Assembly: GCA_001898705.1 (NCBI GenBank)
Contig: MKUU01000014.1
Location: forward strand, 1 to 32,493
DNA length: 32,493 bases
Reading direction: 5' to 3'
From: Caedibacter sp. 38-128
Lineage (GTDB): Bacteria; Pseudomonadota; Alphaproteobacteria; Caedimonadales; Caedimonadaceae
Part shown: positions 25,256-32,493 of the stretch, piece by piece
Position numbering within the stretch: the stretch's first letter is position 1
Layout: the number at the start of each line of letters is the position of its first letter
Translations under genes and position numbers: made by a program
Notes under the pieces: model-generated
Told to the model about the DNA's origin: nothing
Database searches by the model: none
Seen by the model: the letters and a program-made list of their open reading frames with translations, nothing else

Positions 25256-26914
25256 TTGCGTCATTATTTCGTGACTCTTGTTATCTTTTTAGCGCTTCCC
25301 GCCTGTAAAACAGCTGAGCGTTATTCTCAATATGATAAGATAACGAAATTACATCCGCATGAGTATGAGAGTAAACTTATACAAAAACTTCCCCAACAAA
25401 AAAGTAAACCCATATCAATTTTACCTAAAAATACGAGCGGAAATGTTCCTCCTAGTTTGAAGCAAAAAGTAACCCTTTCGACAACAGAAACGGTACAATT
25501 AAAAGATATTTTTATGCAAATTGCCCAACAAGCAAAAGTAGATATAGCACTTGATCCTCTTATTAAAGGAGGAATTAATTTTCAAGTTTATAATAAAGAA
25601 GTGATTGAAGTCGTGCACGAGATATGCGCCATAGCACGTCTTCGTTATAAAATCTGCAACAACATTTTGCGTATAGAATTAGATCGTCCATATTTAAAAA
25701 ATTATAATGTACAATTCCTATCATTATCGCGAGAAAATCAGAATCGTCTTTCAATAGCAACAGATGTGTTTACTGCCGTTGATAGTCGCAAAGCAGAACT
25801 TGATAATGGCTCTAATACCCTTCTCAAGGCAGAAACTAAAACAGATTTCTGGGAAGAGGTAGAAAATACGTTAGCCACAATATTATTGCCTGAAAATATG
25901 CTGGTGGAGCAAACTGAACCCTCTTATGCGATTCATAAACAAGCCGGAATTGTTTCAATCTTTGCAACTGAGGCTCAACACCAGCAAGTAGAAAAATATT
26001 TACACCTGTTAGGTGAAAATACGGTTTCTCAAGTTCTTATCGAAGCAAAAGTGGTTGAAGTATTATTAAAAGATGAATTCAAAAGTGGGATTAATTGGAA
26101 TATAATTAAGGAAAAATTTGTTCTACAAGCCCCTTTGGGGCGACTTGGAACACCAGGGCCTTTTAAGGAGACATCGGTACAAAAAGATGTTTTAACGATG
26201 GGGGCTGGTGGGCCAGAGTTTACAAGCTTTTTATATTTTATGGAAAAGTTCGGGACTGTAAGGACTCTTTCTAGTCCAAGATTAACAGTCATGAATAACC
26301 AATCAGCCGTTCTTAAAGTAGCGACAAACCATGTCTTTTTTCGAATAGATTATAATCGAGATTATGGATATGATTCTCGTCGTGAGCATGAGTATGTTTC
26401 AAGCGAAATTCAAACAATCCCTATTGGACTTGTTATGGTTGTTCATCCTGCCATCAATCTCGAGAATGAATCAATCACGATGACATTAAGACCAACGATT
26501 TCACGTATCGTTGATGAAAAGCAAGATCCAGCAGTTGCAATTGTTTCAGAGCAAAAGCAGCAATCTTTGGTTCCAGAAGTTCAAGTCCGAGAGCTTGATT
26601 CAGTTGTCCATATGAAATCGGGAGAAATCGTCATTATGGGGGGACTGATGGAGGAACGTTCTGATAATGAACAAACAAGTATTCCAGGAATAACAGAGAC
26701 AGTTGAGGGTTTAAATATACCGTTCTTAGATTTTTTGTTTAAAAGCAAAAGTGATCAAAGAGTTGTTTCTGAGCTGGTTATTTTTTTGCGGGCAACAATC
26801 TTCCACAATGGAAGAGGGCCAGAAACATTAACTTCTACAATTACCCCAGCGGATCAAGCCGTATATGAAACTTTTACTAAGGATCCGCGAGCTTTTTCAT
26901 TCAAAAAATTTTAA
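25256..26914 (+). CDS. Secretin lipoprotein (MshL/PilQ/GspD superfamily)
   Basis: This 552-residue protein forms the outer-membrane ring of a type IV pilus or type II secretion system. It begins with a TTG codon and a lipobox L-P-A-C (14-17), so it is probably a lipoprotein. A short N domain (about 80-145, with L-K-D-I-F-M-Q-I-A-Q-Q-A) is followed by a N1-like segment and the secretin domain (about 255-520). The latter includes V-L-I-E-A-K-V-V-E-V, T-L-S-S-P-R-L-T-V-M-N-N-Q, G-E-I-V-I-M-G-G-L-M and E-L-V-I-F-L-R-A-T-I. The size and the short N region are closer to MshL than to GspD. No other pilus subunit genes are in the window. Confidence 0.88.
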   Translation: MRHYFVTLVIFLALPACKTAERYSQYDKITKLHPHEYESKLIQKLPQQKSKPISILPKNTSGNVPPSLKQKVTLSTTETVQLKDIFMQIAQQAKVDIALDPLIKGGINFQVYNKEVIEVVHEICAIARLRYKICNNILRIELDRPYLKNYNVQFLSLSRENQNRLSIATDVFTAVDSRKAELDNGSNTLLKAETKTDFWEEVENTLATILLPENMLVEQTEPSYAIHKQAGIVSIFATEAQHQQVEKYLHLLGENTVSQVLIEAKVVEVLLKDEFKSGINWNIIKEKFVLQAPLGRLGTPGPFKETSVQKDVLTMGAGGPEFTSFLYFMEKFGTVRTLSSPRLTVMNNQSAVLKVATNHVFFRIDYNRDYGYDSRREHEYVSSEIQTIPIGLVMVVHPAINLENESITMTLRPTISRIVDEKQDPAVAIVSEQKQQSLVPEVQVRELDSVVHMKSGEIVIMGGLMEERSDNEQTSIPGITETVEGLNIPFLDFLFKSKSDQRVVSELVIFLRATIFHNGRGPETLTSTITPADQAVYETFTKDPRAFSFKKF

Positions 26915-26957
26915 AAGAATTAAAGGAAGCAAACAGTAATTTTCTCTTTAAGTGTTA

Positions 26958-27386
26958 TTATTGAGAGATAAAATAGTCTTTCTCTAAAGGAAATACAGCA
27001 TAAGTAGGATTCCCTGGTAATATCGGTTGAAATCCACTCTTAGCAGGTGCAATCAAAGGAAAATTAATCCAAGGATTCATCCAACATCCCTCAAGTGTAT
27101 ATACTAAGAAATGCCCTGCAGGATATATTGAAGATGGTTCGATAAAAACGATCGTATCTGGCAGGTTTAAGACCGAATCATTCGTATCTTTAATCTGTTT
27201 ATACTGATACAATTTTCCTGCATTTGAAAGAGCTGTAACAATTTCCTGACAGTAAAACCCTCTACTCCAAGCATATTGAGGAGTTTTATATAGGTTAAGT
27301 GCTTGTTGATAGGTAGAATTTAAGACATATGCCGTACAAGCAACAGCACATCCCATTCCGTGTTCTTGTGTGATCGCTTTTCTCAT
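26958..27386 (-). CDS. Small C39-like cysteine peptidase
   Basis: The 142 residues have the papain-like layout of C39-type peptidases: Q-E-H-G-M-G-C-A-V-A-C (Gln oxyanion and Cys nucleophile, residues 7-17), the His in A-G-H-F-L-V-Y (about 90-96), and N-P-W-I-N supplying the third residue. No signal peptide and no ABC exporter are attached. C39 enzymes remove leader peptides from bacteriocins or signalling peptides, but free-standing forms have varied roles. The gene is flanked by the secretin and the RND operon and has no obvious substrate nearby. Confidence 0.7.
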   Translation of the reverse strand: MRKAITQEHGMGCAVACTAYVLNSTYQQALNLYKTPQYAWSRGFYCQEIVTALSNAGKLYQYKQIKDTNDSVLNLPDTIVFIEPSSIYPAGHFLVYTLEGCWMNPWINFPLIAPAKSGFQPILPGNPTYAVFPLEKDYFISQ

Positions 27387-27465
27387 CTTAAAGATTCCTT
27401 AAGACCAGAAACTTTTTCTCTATAAGATCATACTATACCATGAAGGCATTTTAAAACTTAACAAT

Positions 27466-30400
27466 TTAATCTATTTCTTTTTTGAGGTGAGGTGCTGCAA
27501 GAAAAGTATAAACAATGGGGACAATAAAAAGGGTAAATAGCGTACCGATCGTCAACCCTCCAACAATAACCCAGCCAATAGCGTTGCGACTTTCGCCTCC
27601 GGCGCCAGAAGCAAATGCTAAGGGGACAGCTCCTAGAACCATAGCTCCCGTTGTCATTAAAATAGGCCTTAAACGGAGGCTCGCCGCCTCACAAACGGCA
27701 TCAATTCTATTTTTTCCTTGTAAACGAATGTGATTAGCATACTCAACAATAAGAATACCGTGTTTTGTTACCAGCCCAATCAATGTTACAAGGCCAACCT
27801 GGGAATAAATATTAAGGGTAATATTATTTAATTTCATGGCTAAAAGAGCCCCAAACGTTGAAAGAGGCACTGAGAAGATAATAATTAATGGATCGCGAAA
27901 ACTCTCGTATTGTGCGGCTAAGACAAGATAGATAAAGATAAGGGCTAACAAGAAAATAAAATATATTTCTTTGCTCGATTCTTTAAATTCTCGAGATTCT
28001 CCCGCATGATCGATTTGAATCTCTTTGTCTCCTAAGCTTAAGGTTGCCTCTTCAAGAATTTTAAGGGCTTGCTCTAGAGAATGGCCTTCCCCAACAGTGG
28101 CCGAAATTGTTGCAGAACGTAATTGATCAAAGCGATTTAAATCTTTAGGTGCAACAGTTTCTTCTATTCTCACAAGGTTTGAGAGTTGAATCATAACGTC
28201 GTTTTTGCCTTTGATAAAAATATTATTAATTTGTTGTGGTGTTAGGCGTTCATTATCGGAAACTTGGACAATAACATCATATTGTTTCCCATCTTGCTTG
28301 AAGCGAGTTGCTTTTTTCCCACCTAAAAGAGTTTCTAAAGTTCTGCCGATAGCAGCAACATCAGCACCAACATTGTTAATTTTTTCTCGATCAAGAAGAA
28401 TGTTCAATTGTGGCTGATTTAATTTCAAGTCGCAGTCGATATTAACGAGAGCAGGAGAGGTACGTACTTTTTGGAGAACTTGTGTAACAACTTTATCAAG
28501 GTGCTCATAAGAAGAAAGTGATTTAATAACGAACTGTACAGGACGTTCTATGGCGCTTTGTCCCAAAGAAGCAGGATTAATAGGAAAGGCAAGAATACTT
28601 GGAATCGAAAAAAACTGAGGGAATAAGGCTTGAACAATATCTTGCTGTTTTCTTGAGCGTTCTTCCCAAGGTTTTAAGCGAGAAAAAGTGATCACTTGAG
28701 AAACGACAGGATAGCCAGCGACAACGAAATAACGGTCTATTTCAGGAATTTTTTGGTAAATGTTTTCAAGGCTCTGAGCTGCAGTTGAAGTATATCCAAT
28801 GGTCGAACCTTCAGGAGAAACCCCGATGCCAATAATTGTTCCACGGTCTTCAATAGGAGCTAGTTCAGAAGGCGTCATATGGAATAATACACCACATCCA
28901 ATAAGAATGGCCCCAGCCGCACCTAACACAAAGGAACGATTATGAATGGAAATGGAGAGCCATTTTTCATAGGAATTTCTTAATTGTTCAAGCTTTTTTT
29001 CAATCCAAAGGGAAAAATTACCCTCATTTTTTACCTCACGAAGTAAGCGTGAGCACATCATAGGCGAAAGTGTTAAAGCTACAAAACCAGAGACAAGCAC
29101 GGAACCTGCAAGTGTTAAGGCAAATTCAATAAACAGTTTTCCTGTGCGCCCTTGGGAAAAGACCATGGGGGTATAAACAGCCGCAAGCGTGATTGTCATC
29201 GCAATAATAGCATAAGTAATTTCACGACTTCCAATAATGGCAGCTTTAATAGGAGGGGTCCCTTTTTCAATATGGTGATAAATATTCTCAAGCATAACAA
29301 TGGCATCATCGACAACAAGTCCTATCGCAAGGACAATTGCCAAAAGCGTTAGGGTGTTAATTGTGAATCCAAAGATATACATTAACGTAAGCGCTCCAAT
29401 AAGAGAGATGGGAATTGTCACAAGAGGGATTAAAATAGATCGAAAGTTTCTCAAGAAAAGAAAAATAACAAGAACGACAAGGACAACAGCTTCTAGAATT
29501 GTTTTGTAAACTTCTTTAATTGAACGATCAATAAAGACTGATGAATCATAAGCCACATCGACATGCATACCTTCTGGAAGAAGAGTTCTTAAAGTATGAA
29601 GCGCATTTTGCACTTCTTGGGAAATAGTGAGAGGATTGGCTGTTGCTTGTTTGACGATACCAATCGCAATAGCTTTATTTCCATTAAAACGCGCGATAAT
29701 ACGTTCGTCTTCTGGCCCTAATTGTGCATAGCCAACATCTTTTAAGGTTACAGCAAACCCGTTGACATTCTTTAGGACTAATTTATTAAACTGATCTGGC
29801 GTTGCAAGGTCACTATTCACAAGAACTGTGAATTCTCTTTTCGTATTTTCAATTCGCCCGGCAGGTACTTCGAGATTTTGATTACTTAATGATGAAATCA
29901 CATCATCAGGCGTTAATTTGAGGGCGGCTAGTTTTAGGGGATCAAGCCAAATTCGCATGGCGTATCGGCGCTCGCCTAATAATCTTGCTTCAGAGACACC
30001 ATCAATATTTTGGAGACGAGGTTTTACATAGCGGTCGGCATAATCAGAGATTTGTAAAGGACTAAAACGATCACTTGAAAAAGCAAGATAAATAATTGGT
30101 TGTGCATCAGCTTCTACCTTTGCAATGGTTGGGTCATCTATACCATCTGGAAGTTTGTTGCGGGAGCGGCTTACTCTGTCTCGCACATCGTTTGCTGCAG
30201 CTTCTGGATCTTTTGTGATCCGAAACCGTAATGTAATTTTGCTGTCTTCTGGACGACTGATCGACGTTAAAGTATTTAAACCATCAATACCAGCTAGAGT
30301 TTCTTCGAGTGGCTGGGTGATTTGGCTTTCAATAATCTCAGCGCTCGCTCCTGTATAGGTCGTGTCAACAGTAACAACAGGTTCATCTATATTTGGATAT

Positions 30401-30507
30401 TCACGAACTGCAAGCCGTGTATAAGAAATACTTCCTACCAATAAGATTAAGAAGTTTAAAACAAGAGTTAAGACAGGTCGCCGAATACAAAGTTCAGGCA
30501 ATTTCAT
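27466..30507 (-). CDS. RND multidrug efflux pump (AcrB/MexF-like)
   Basis: This inner-membrane proton-driven pump (1013 residues) belongs to the hydrophobe-amphiphile RND class. It begins I-R-R-P-V-L-T-L-V-L-N and has R-E-Y-P-N-I-D-E-P-V-V-T-V. The TM4 proton-relay pair is D-D in G-L-V-V-D-D-A-I-V-M-L-E-N, and TM10 carries the partner Lys in G-L-V-T-K-H-G-I-L-I-V-E. Both periplasmic halves are complete. Its start overlaps the adaptor gene by 4 bp (ATGA). Substrates are probably drugs or lipophilic compounds. It is distinct from the metal pump at 5240-8338. Confidence 0.95.
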   Translation of the reverse strand: MKLPELCIRRPVLTLVLNFLILLVGSISYTRLAVREYPNIDEPVVTVDTTYTGASAEIIESQITQPLEETLAGIDGLNTLTSISRPEDSKITLRFRITKDPEAAANDVRDRVSRSRNKLPDGIDDPTIAKVEADAQPIIYLAFSSDRFSPLQISDYADRYVKPRLQNIDGVSEARLLGERRYAMRIWLDPLKLAALKLTPDDVISSLSNQNLEVPAGRIENTKREFTVLVNSDLATPDQFNKLVLKNVNGFAVTLKDVGYAQLGPEDERIIARFNGNKAIAIGIVKQATANPLTISQEVQNALHTLRTLLPEGMHVDVAYDSSVFIDRSIKEVYKTILEAVVLVVLVIFLFLRNFRSILIPLVTIPISLIGALTLMYIFGFTINTLTLLAIVLAIGLVVDDAIVMLENIYHHIEKGTPPIKAAIIGSREITYAIIAMTITLAAVYTPMVFSQGRTGKLFIEFALTLAGSVLVSGFVALTLSPMMCSRLLREVKNEGNFSLWIEKKLEQLRNSYEKWLSISIHNRSFVLGAAGAILIGCGVLFHMTPSELAPIEDRGTIIGIGVSPEGSTIGYTSTAAQSLENIYQKIPEIDRYFVVAGYPVVSQVITFSRLKPWEERSRKQQDIVQALFPQFFSIPSILAFPINPASLGQSAIERPVQFVIKSLSSYEHLDKVVTQVLQKVRTSPALVNIDCDLKLNQPQLNILLDREKINNVGADVAAIGRTLETLLGGKKATRFKQDGKQYDVIVQVSDNERLTPQQINNIFIKGKNDVMIQLSNLVRIEETVAPKDLNRFDQLRSATISATVGEGHSLEQALKILEEATLSLGDKEIQIDHAGESREFKESSKEIYFIFLLALIFIYLVLAAQYESFRDPLIIIFSVPLSTFGALLAMKLNNITLNIYSQVGLVTLIGLVTKHGILIVEYANHIRLQGKNRIDAVCEAASLRLRPILMTTGAMVLGAVPLAFASGAGGESRNAIGWVIVGGLTIGTLFTLFIVPIVYTFLAAPHLKKEID

Positions 30508-31595
30508 GAGGAAGCTCCAGAGGTTTTTTCTAGGCGGACATTCATGCCAGGTATAAGTTTATTATGACCAGCTGTAATAATGAGATCATCTGCTTTGATT
30601 CCTTCAAGAACTTCAAGCGTTCCTTTTTGACGTAGACCAGACTTAATTTTTATCAGTTGTGCCTTTTGATCAACAATTTTAAAAATAGAAACATTATCAT
30701 GGCTAGGAATGAGAGCTTCTTCGGGGATGATCAAGCTGTTTTTTCGAATGCCTAAAATAATCTTCACCTTAACAAACATGCCAGGCTTTAAAGCCAAATC
30801 TAAATTTTCAAGTTGTGCTCTTATCGAAAGATTACGCCCATTTTCGTCGATATGTGGATCAATAGCATAAATTTTCCCCTTGAATTTTTGGTTAAGAAGT
30901 GCCGGTGCTTCTAGTTCAATTTCTTGTCCTGCTTTTAGGCGAGGGGCATAAATTTCAGGAAGTGTAAAATCCACCTTGATAGGGTTAATTTTTACAATAT
31001 TTACAAGATCCTGCCCTACTTGAACGTAGTCCCCTAGACTAAATTTTCTGAGGCCAATAATTCCATCAAAAGGCGCTATAAGAGACATTTTTTCTAAGCG
31101 CGCTTTTTCAAAAAGGACTTGCGCTTCATTGACCTTTAGTTTTGTGGTGGCTTCATCACGATCACTTTTTTTTCCAAAGTTTTTCTTTAATAAAGCTTCT
31201 GCTCGCCATGTATTAATTTTACTTAAAGCAAAATTAGCTTCTGCTTGCGCAAGCTGTGCTTTATACATCTCACTATCTAATGTGATAAGAATATCGCCTG
31301 CCTTGACAAGCTCCCCTTCTTGGAAGTTGAAAGAAACGAGTTTTCCTGCAATTTCAGGGCGTATCATAACAGATTCATCTGCTCGCAGCGTGCCAACAGC
31401 TTCAGCAATATCCACAACATCTTGGATAATAGGTTTTTGAGCTGAAACGAGGGTCGCTAACATGCTATGATGGTCTTGACTGTTCTTATTGAAGAAAGAG
31501 GATAAAGTAAACTTGTACAAGAGGACTGTAATGAGGATTAATAGTATCCCTATAGAAACAGTTGAATACTTTAAGTTTTTTATGTTGAATTTCAT
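30504..31595 (-). CDS. RND multidrug efflux periplasmic adaptor
   Basis: The ATG at 31595 is preferred to the one at 31613, because GAGGGG then lies upstream of it and the protein starts with a clean basic N-terminus. An uncleaved TM anchor (about 10-35) precedes a lipoyl domain (P-E-I-A-G-K-L-V-S-F-N-F-Q-E-G-E-L-V-K-A-G-D), an alpha hairpin (about 110-165), the second lipoyl half (I-A-P-F-D-G-I-I-G-L-R) and a beta-barrel with L-K-P-G-M-F-V-K-V-K. It shares an ATGA overlap with the pump gene. No TolC-like channel gene is adjacent. Confidence 0.92.
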   Translation of the reverse strand: MKFNIKNLKYSTVSIGILLILITVLLYKFTLSSFFNKNSQDHHSMLATLVSAQKPIIQDVVDIAEAVGTLRADESVMIRPEIAGKLVSFNFQEGELVKAGDILITLDSEMYKAQLAQAEANFALSKINTWRAEALLKKNFGKKSDRDEATTKLKVNEAQVLFEKARLEKMSLIAPFDGIIGLRKFSLGDYVQVGQDLVNIVKINPIKVDFTLPEIYAPRLKAGQEIELEAPALLNQKFKGKIYAIDPHIDENGRNLSIRAQLENLDLALKPGMFVKVKIILGIRKNSLIIPEEALIPSHDNVSIFKIVDQKAQLIKIKSGLRQKGTLEVLEGIKADDLIITAGHNKLIPGMNVRLEKTSGASS

Positions 31596-31627
31596 GAAAA
31601 AGCCACCCCTCATTTTAAAATTGTGCT

Positions 31628-31656
31628 ATCTTAACTAATAATATGAGGAAAAGTAA
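31628..31656 (-). promoter_or_regulatory. Possible promoter of the multidrug RND operon
   Basis: The minus strand has TTACTT (31651-31656), a 17-nt spacer and TAAGAT (31628-31633), 32 bases before the chosen start codon. Confidence 0.4.
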
Positions 31657-31714
31657 GAGATTTTAATAAAGAGAATTTTTTTGATAGCTATTGTAATAAT
31701 GAAAAGAGGATAAA

Positions 31715-32302
31715 TTGATTGAGTTTTTCACAACGCATGGTCCTTGGCTTGCGTATGTAATTCTATTTTTAGGCTCTTTAGTTGAAGGCGAGTCCATTGT
31801 TTTAACGGCAAGTTTTTTAGCTTATACAGGGTTTTTGTCACTTCCAAAGGTGATGACGATTGCTTTTGTTGCAACGCTTTTTGCAGATCAAACCTTATTT
31901 TATGTTGGAAGATTTTATGGTCCAGGATTATTAGAGCGATATCCTAAACTAAAAGAAAAATCTAAACGTGTTTTTGCACTTCTTCATAAATATAATACCC
32001 CTTTTATTTTAGGGTTCCGGTTTGTGTATGGGATTCGGACGGCAAGCCCCCTTATTATAGGGGCAGCAGGGGTAGATATTAGGCGTTTTACGATTTTGAA
32101 CTTTTGCGCGGCTGTAATTTGGACTGTTATAAGTTGCTTGGGAGGATACTTCCTGGGTTATCTCTTCGCAGATGTTATCGAAGATGTTATTCACAAAGTG
32201 GGGCACTACCAAAAAATTGCGTTTATTGGAGTAGGAAGTTTTTTGGTTATTGGTTTAGGAATTTTTTATCTGCGAAAAAAATGGCGTGAAAAAAAGAGAT
32301 AA
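31715..32302 (+). CDS. DedA/VTT family membrane protein
   Basis: DedA proteins are inner-membrane proteins linked to undecaprenyl-phosphate or phospholipid flipping and to proton-motive-force maintenance. The 195 residues start at a TTG with AGAGGA four bases upstream. Typical elements are L-G-S-L-V-E-G-E-S, the loop F-Y-V-G-R-F-Y-G, F-R-F-V-Y-G-I-R-T-A-S-P-L-I-I-G-A-A-G-V and four to five TM helices, ending in a basic tail. The frame is intact. It is divergent from the RND operon and precedes tRNA-Cys. Confidence 0.9.
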   Translation: MIEFFTTHGPWLAYVILFLGSLVEGESIVLTASFLAYTGFLSLPKVMTIAFVATLFADQTLFYVGRFYGPGLLERYPKLKEKSKRVFALLHKYNTPFILGFRFVYGIRTASPLIIGAAGVDIRRFTILNFCAAVIWTVISCLGGYFLGYLFADVIEDVIHKVGHYQKIAFIGVGSFLVIGLGIFYLRKKWREKKR

Positions 32303-32414
32303 TCCAATGAAAGTAAAAGGTTTTACCGCGCTCTTTATTCAGGAACAATATTGTAAATCTAACGGTTGATTGAATAACTAAGGTAAAATATTCATTTTGA
32401 ATTTTAGTTAAGCA

Positions 32415-32443
32415 TTGACCCATAGAACGTTAATCGCTACATT
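32415..32443 (+). promoter_or_regulatory. Promoter of tRNA-Cys
   Basis: TTGACC (32415-32420), a 17-nt spacer and TACATT (32438-32443) lie 20 bases before the tRNA 5' end. Confidence 0.65.
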
Positions 32444-32463
32444 CCTTTCAGTTTAATGCCTGT

Positions 32464-32493
32464 GGCCGGGTGGCAGAGTGGTTATGCAGAGGA
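32464..32493 (+). tRNA. tRNA-Cys, cut by the window end
   Basis: The final 30 bases (acceptor GGCCGGG, D arm, start of the anticodon stem) match the 5' part of bacterial tRNA-Cys (GCA). The anticodon itself is beyond the window. Confidence 0.8.

Noticed and set aside
1-32493. CRISPR array
   Set aside because: No series of regularly spaced identical repeats was seen anywhere in the window.

Overview
The window is AT-rich, densely coded Proteobacterial DNA. The MlaA/MlaC pair, frataxin (CyaY), an E. coli-type ArgRS, an MsbA-like exporter, decayed insertion sequences, and several genes that look like host-directed secreted proteins suggest an intracellular Alphaproteobacterium of the Holosporales kind. 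That placement is inference from gene content and style; no phylogenetic marker was compared.

Layout. (1) 1-4083 is scrambled accessory DNA. It holds a decapitated fragment of a metal-efflux adaptor gene joined to IS110 and IS5 transposase remnants, a 576-residue membrane protein ending in a CaaX box, and a decayed IS6-family element. (2) 4084-9482 is a four-gene metal-efflux operon: adaptor, CusA/CzcA-type RND pump, a periplasmic protein with duplicated HVHP modules, and a small exported coiled-coil protein. (3) 9630-10454 encodes a SAM methyltransferase with an N-terminal signal peptide. (4) 10673-13361 is the most unusual block. A XRE regulator faces a two-gene operon across an operator-like array. 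The operon encodes a TenA/PqqC-fold protein and a protein with a PqqD-like winged helix joined to a haem-oxygenase-like domain. It is preceded by a leader of about 280 nt with serial hairpins and an intrinsic terminator. (5) 13377-17397 holds a membrane-bound degenerate histidine kinase overlapping an exported NB-ARC/TPR protein. (6) tRNA-Thr (17700-17775) separates this accessory part from the conserved part.

17934-32493 is mostly housekeeping and envelope genes: argS; a dsbA-cyaY-ABC exporter operon; mlaA-mlaC; a prepilin peptidase divergent from a pilus/type II secretin; a small C39-like cysteine peptidase; an AcrB-type RND pump with its adaptor; a DedA protein; and the first 30 bases of tRNA-Cys with a good promoter.

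How the genes work together: the two RND systems handle metals and drugs or lipophiles, both lacking a local outer-membrane channel. MlaA/MlaC and the MsbA-like exporter serve envelope lipid traffic. The prepilin peptidase and secretin belong to a pilus or type II-like machine encoded mostly elsewhere. The accessory half carries exported proteins with eukaryote-like or ATP/SAM-dependent folds, fitting life inside a host cell. The best candidate for an undescribed system is the regulator, operator, structured leader and PqqC/PqqD-like operon at 10673-13361.
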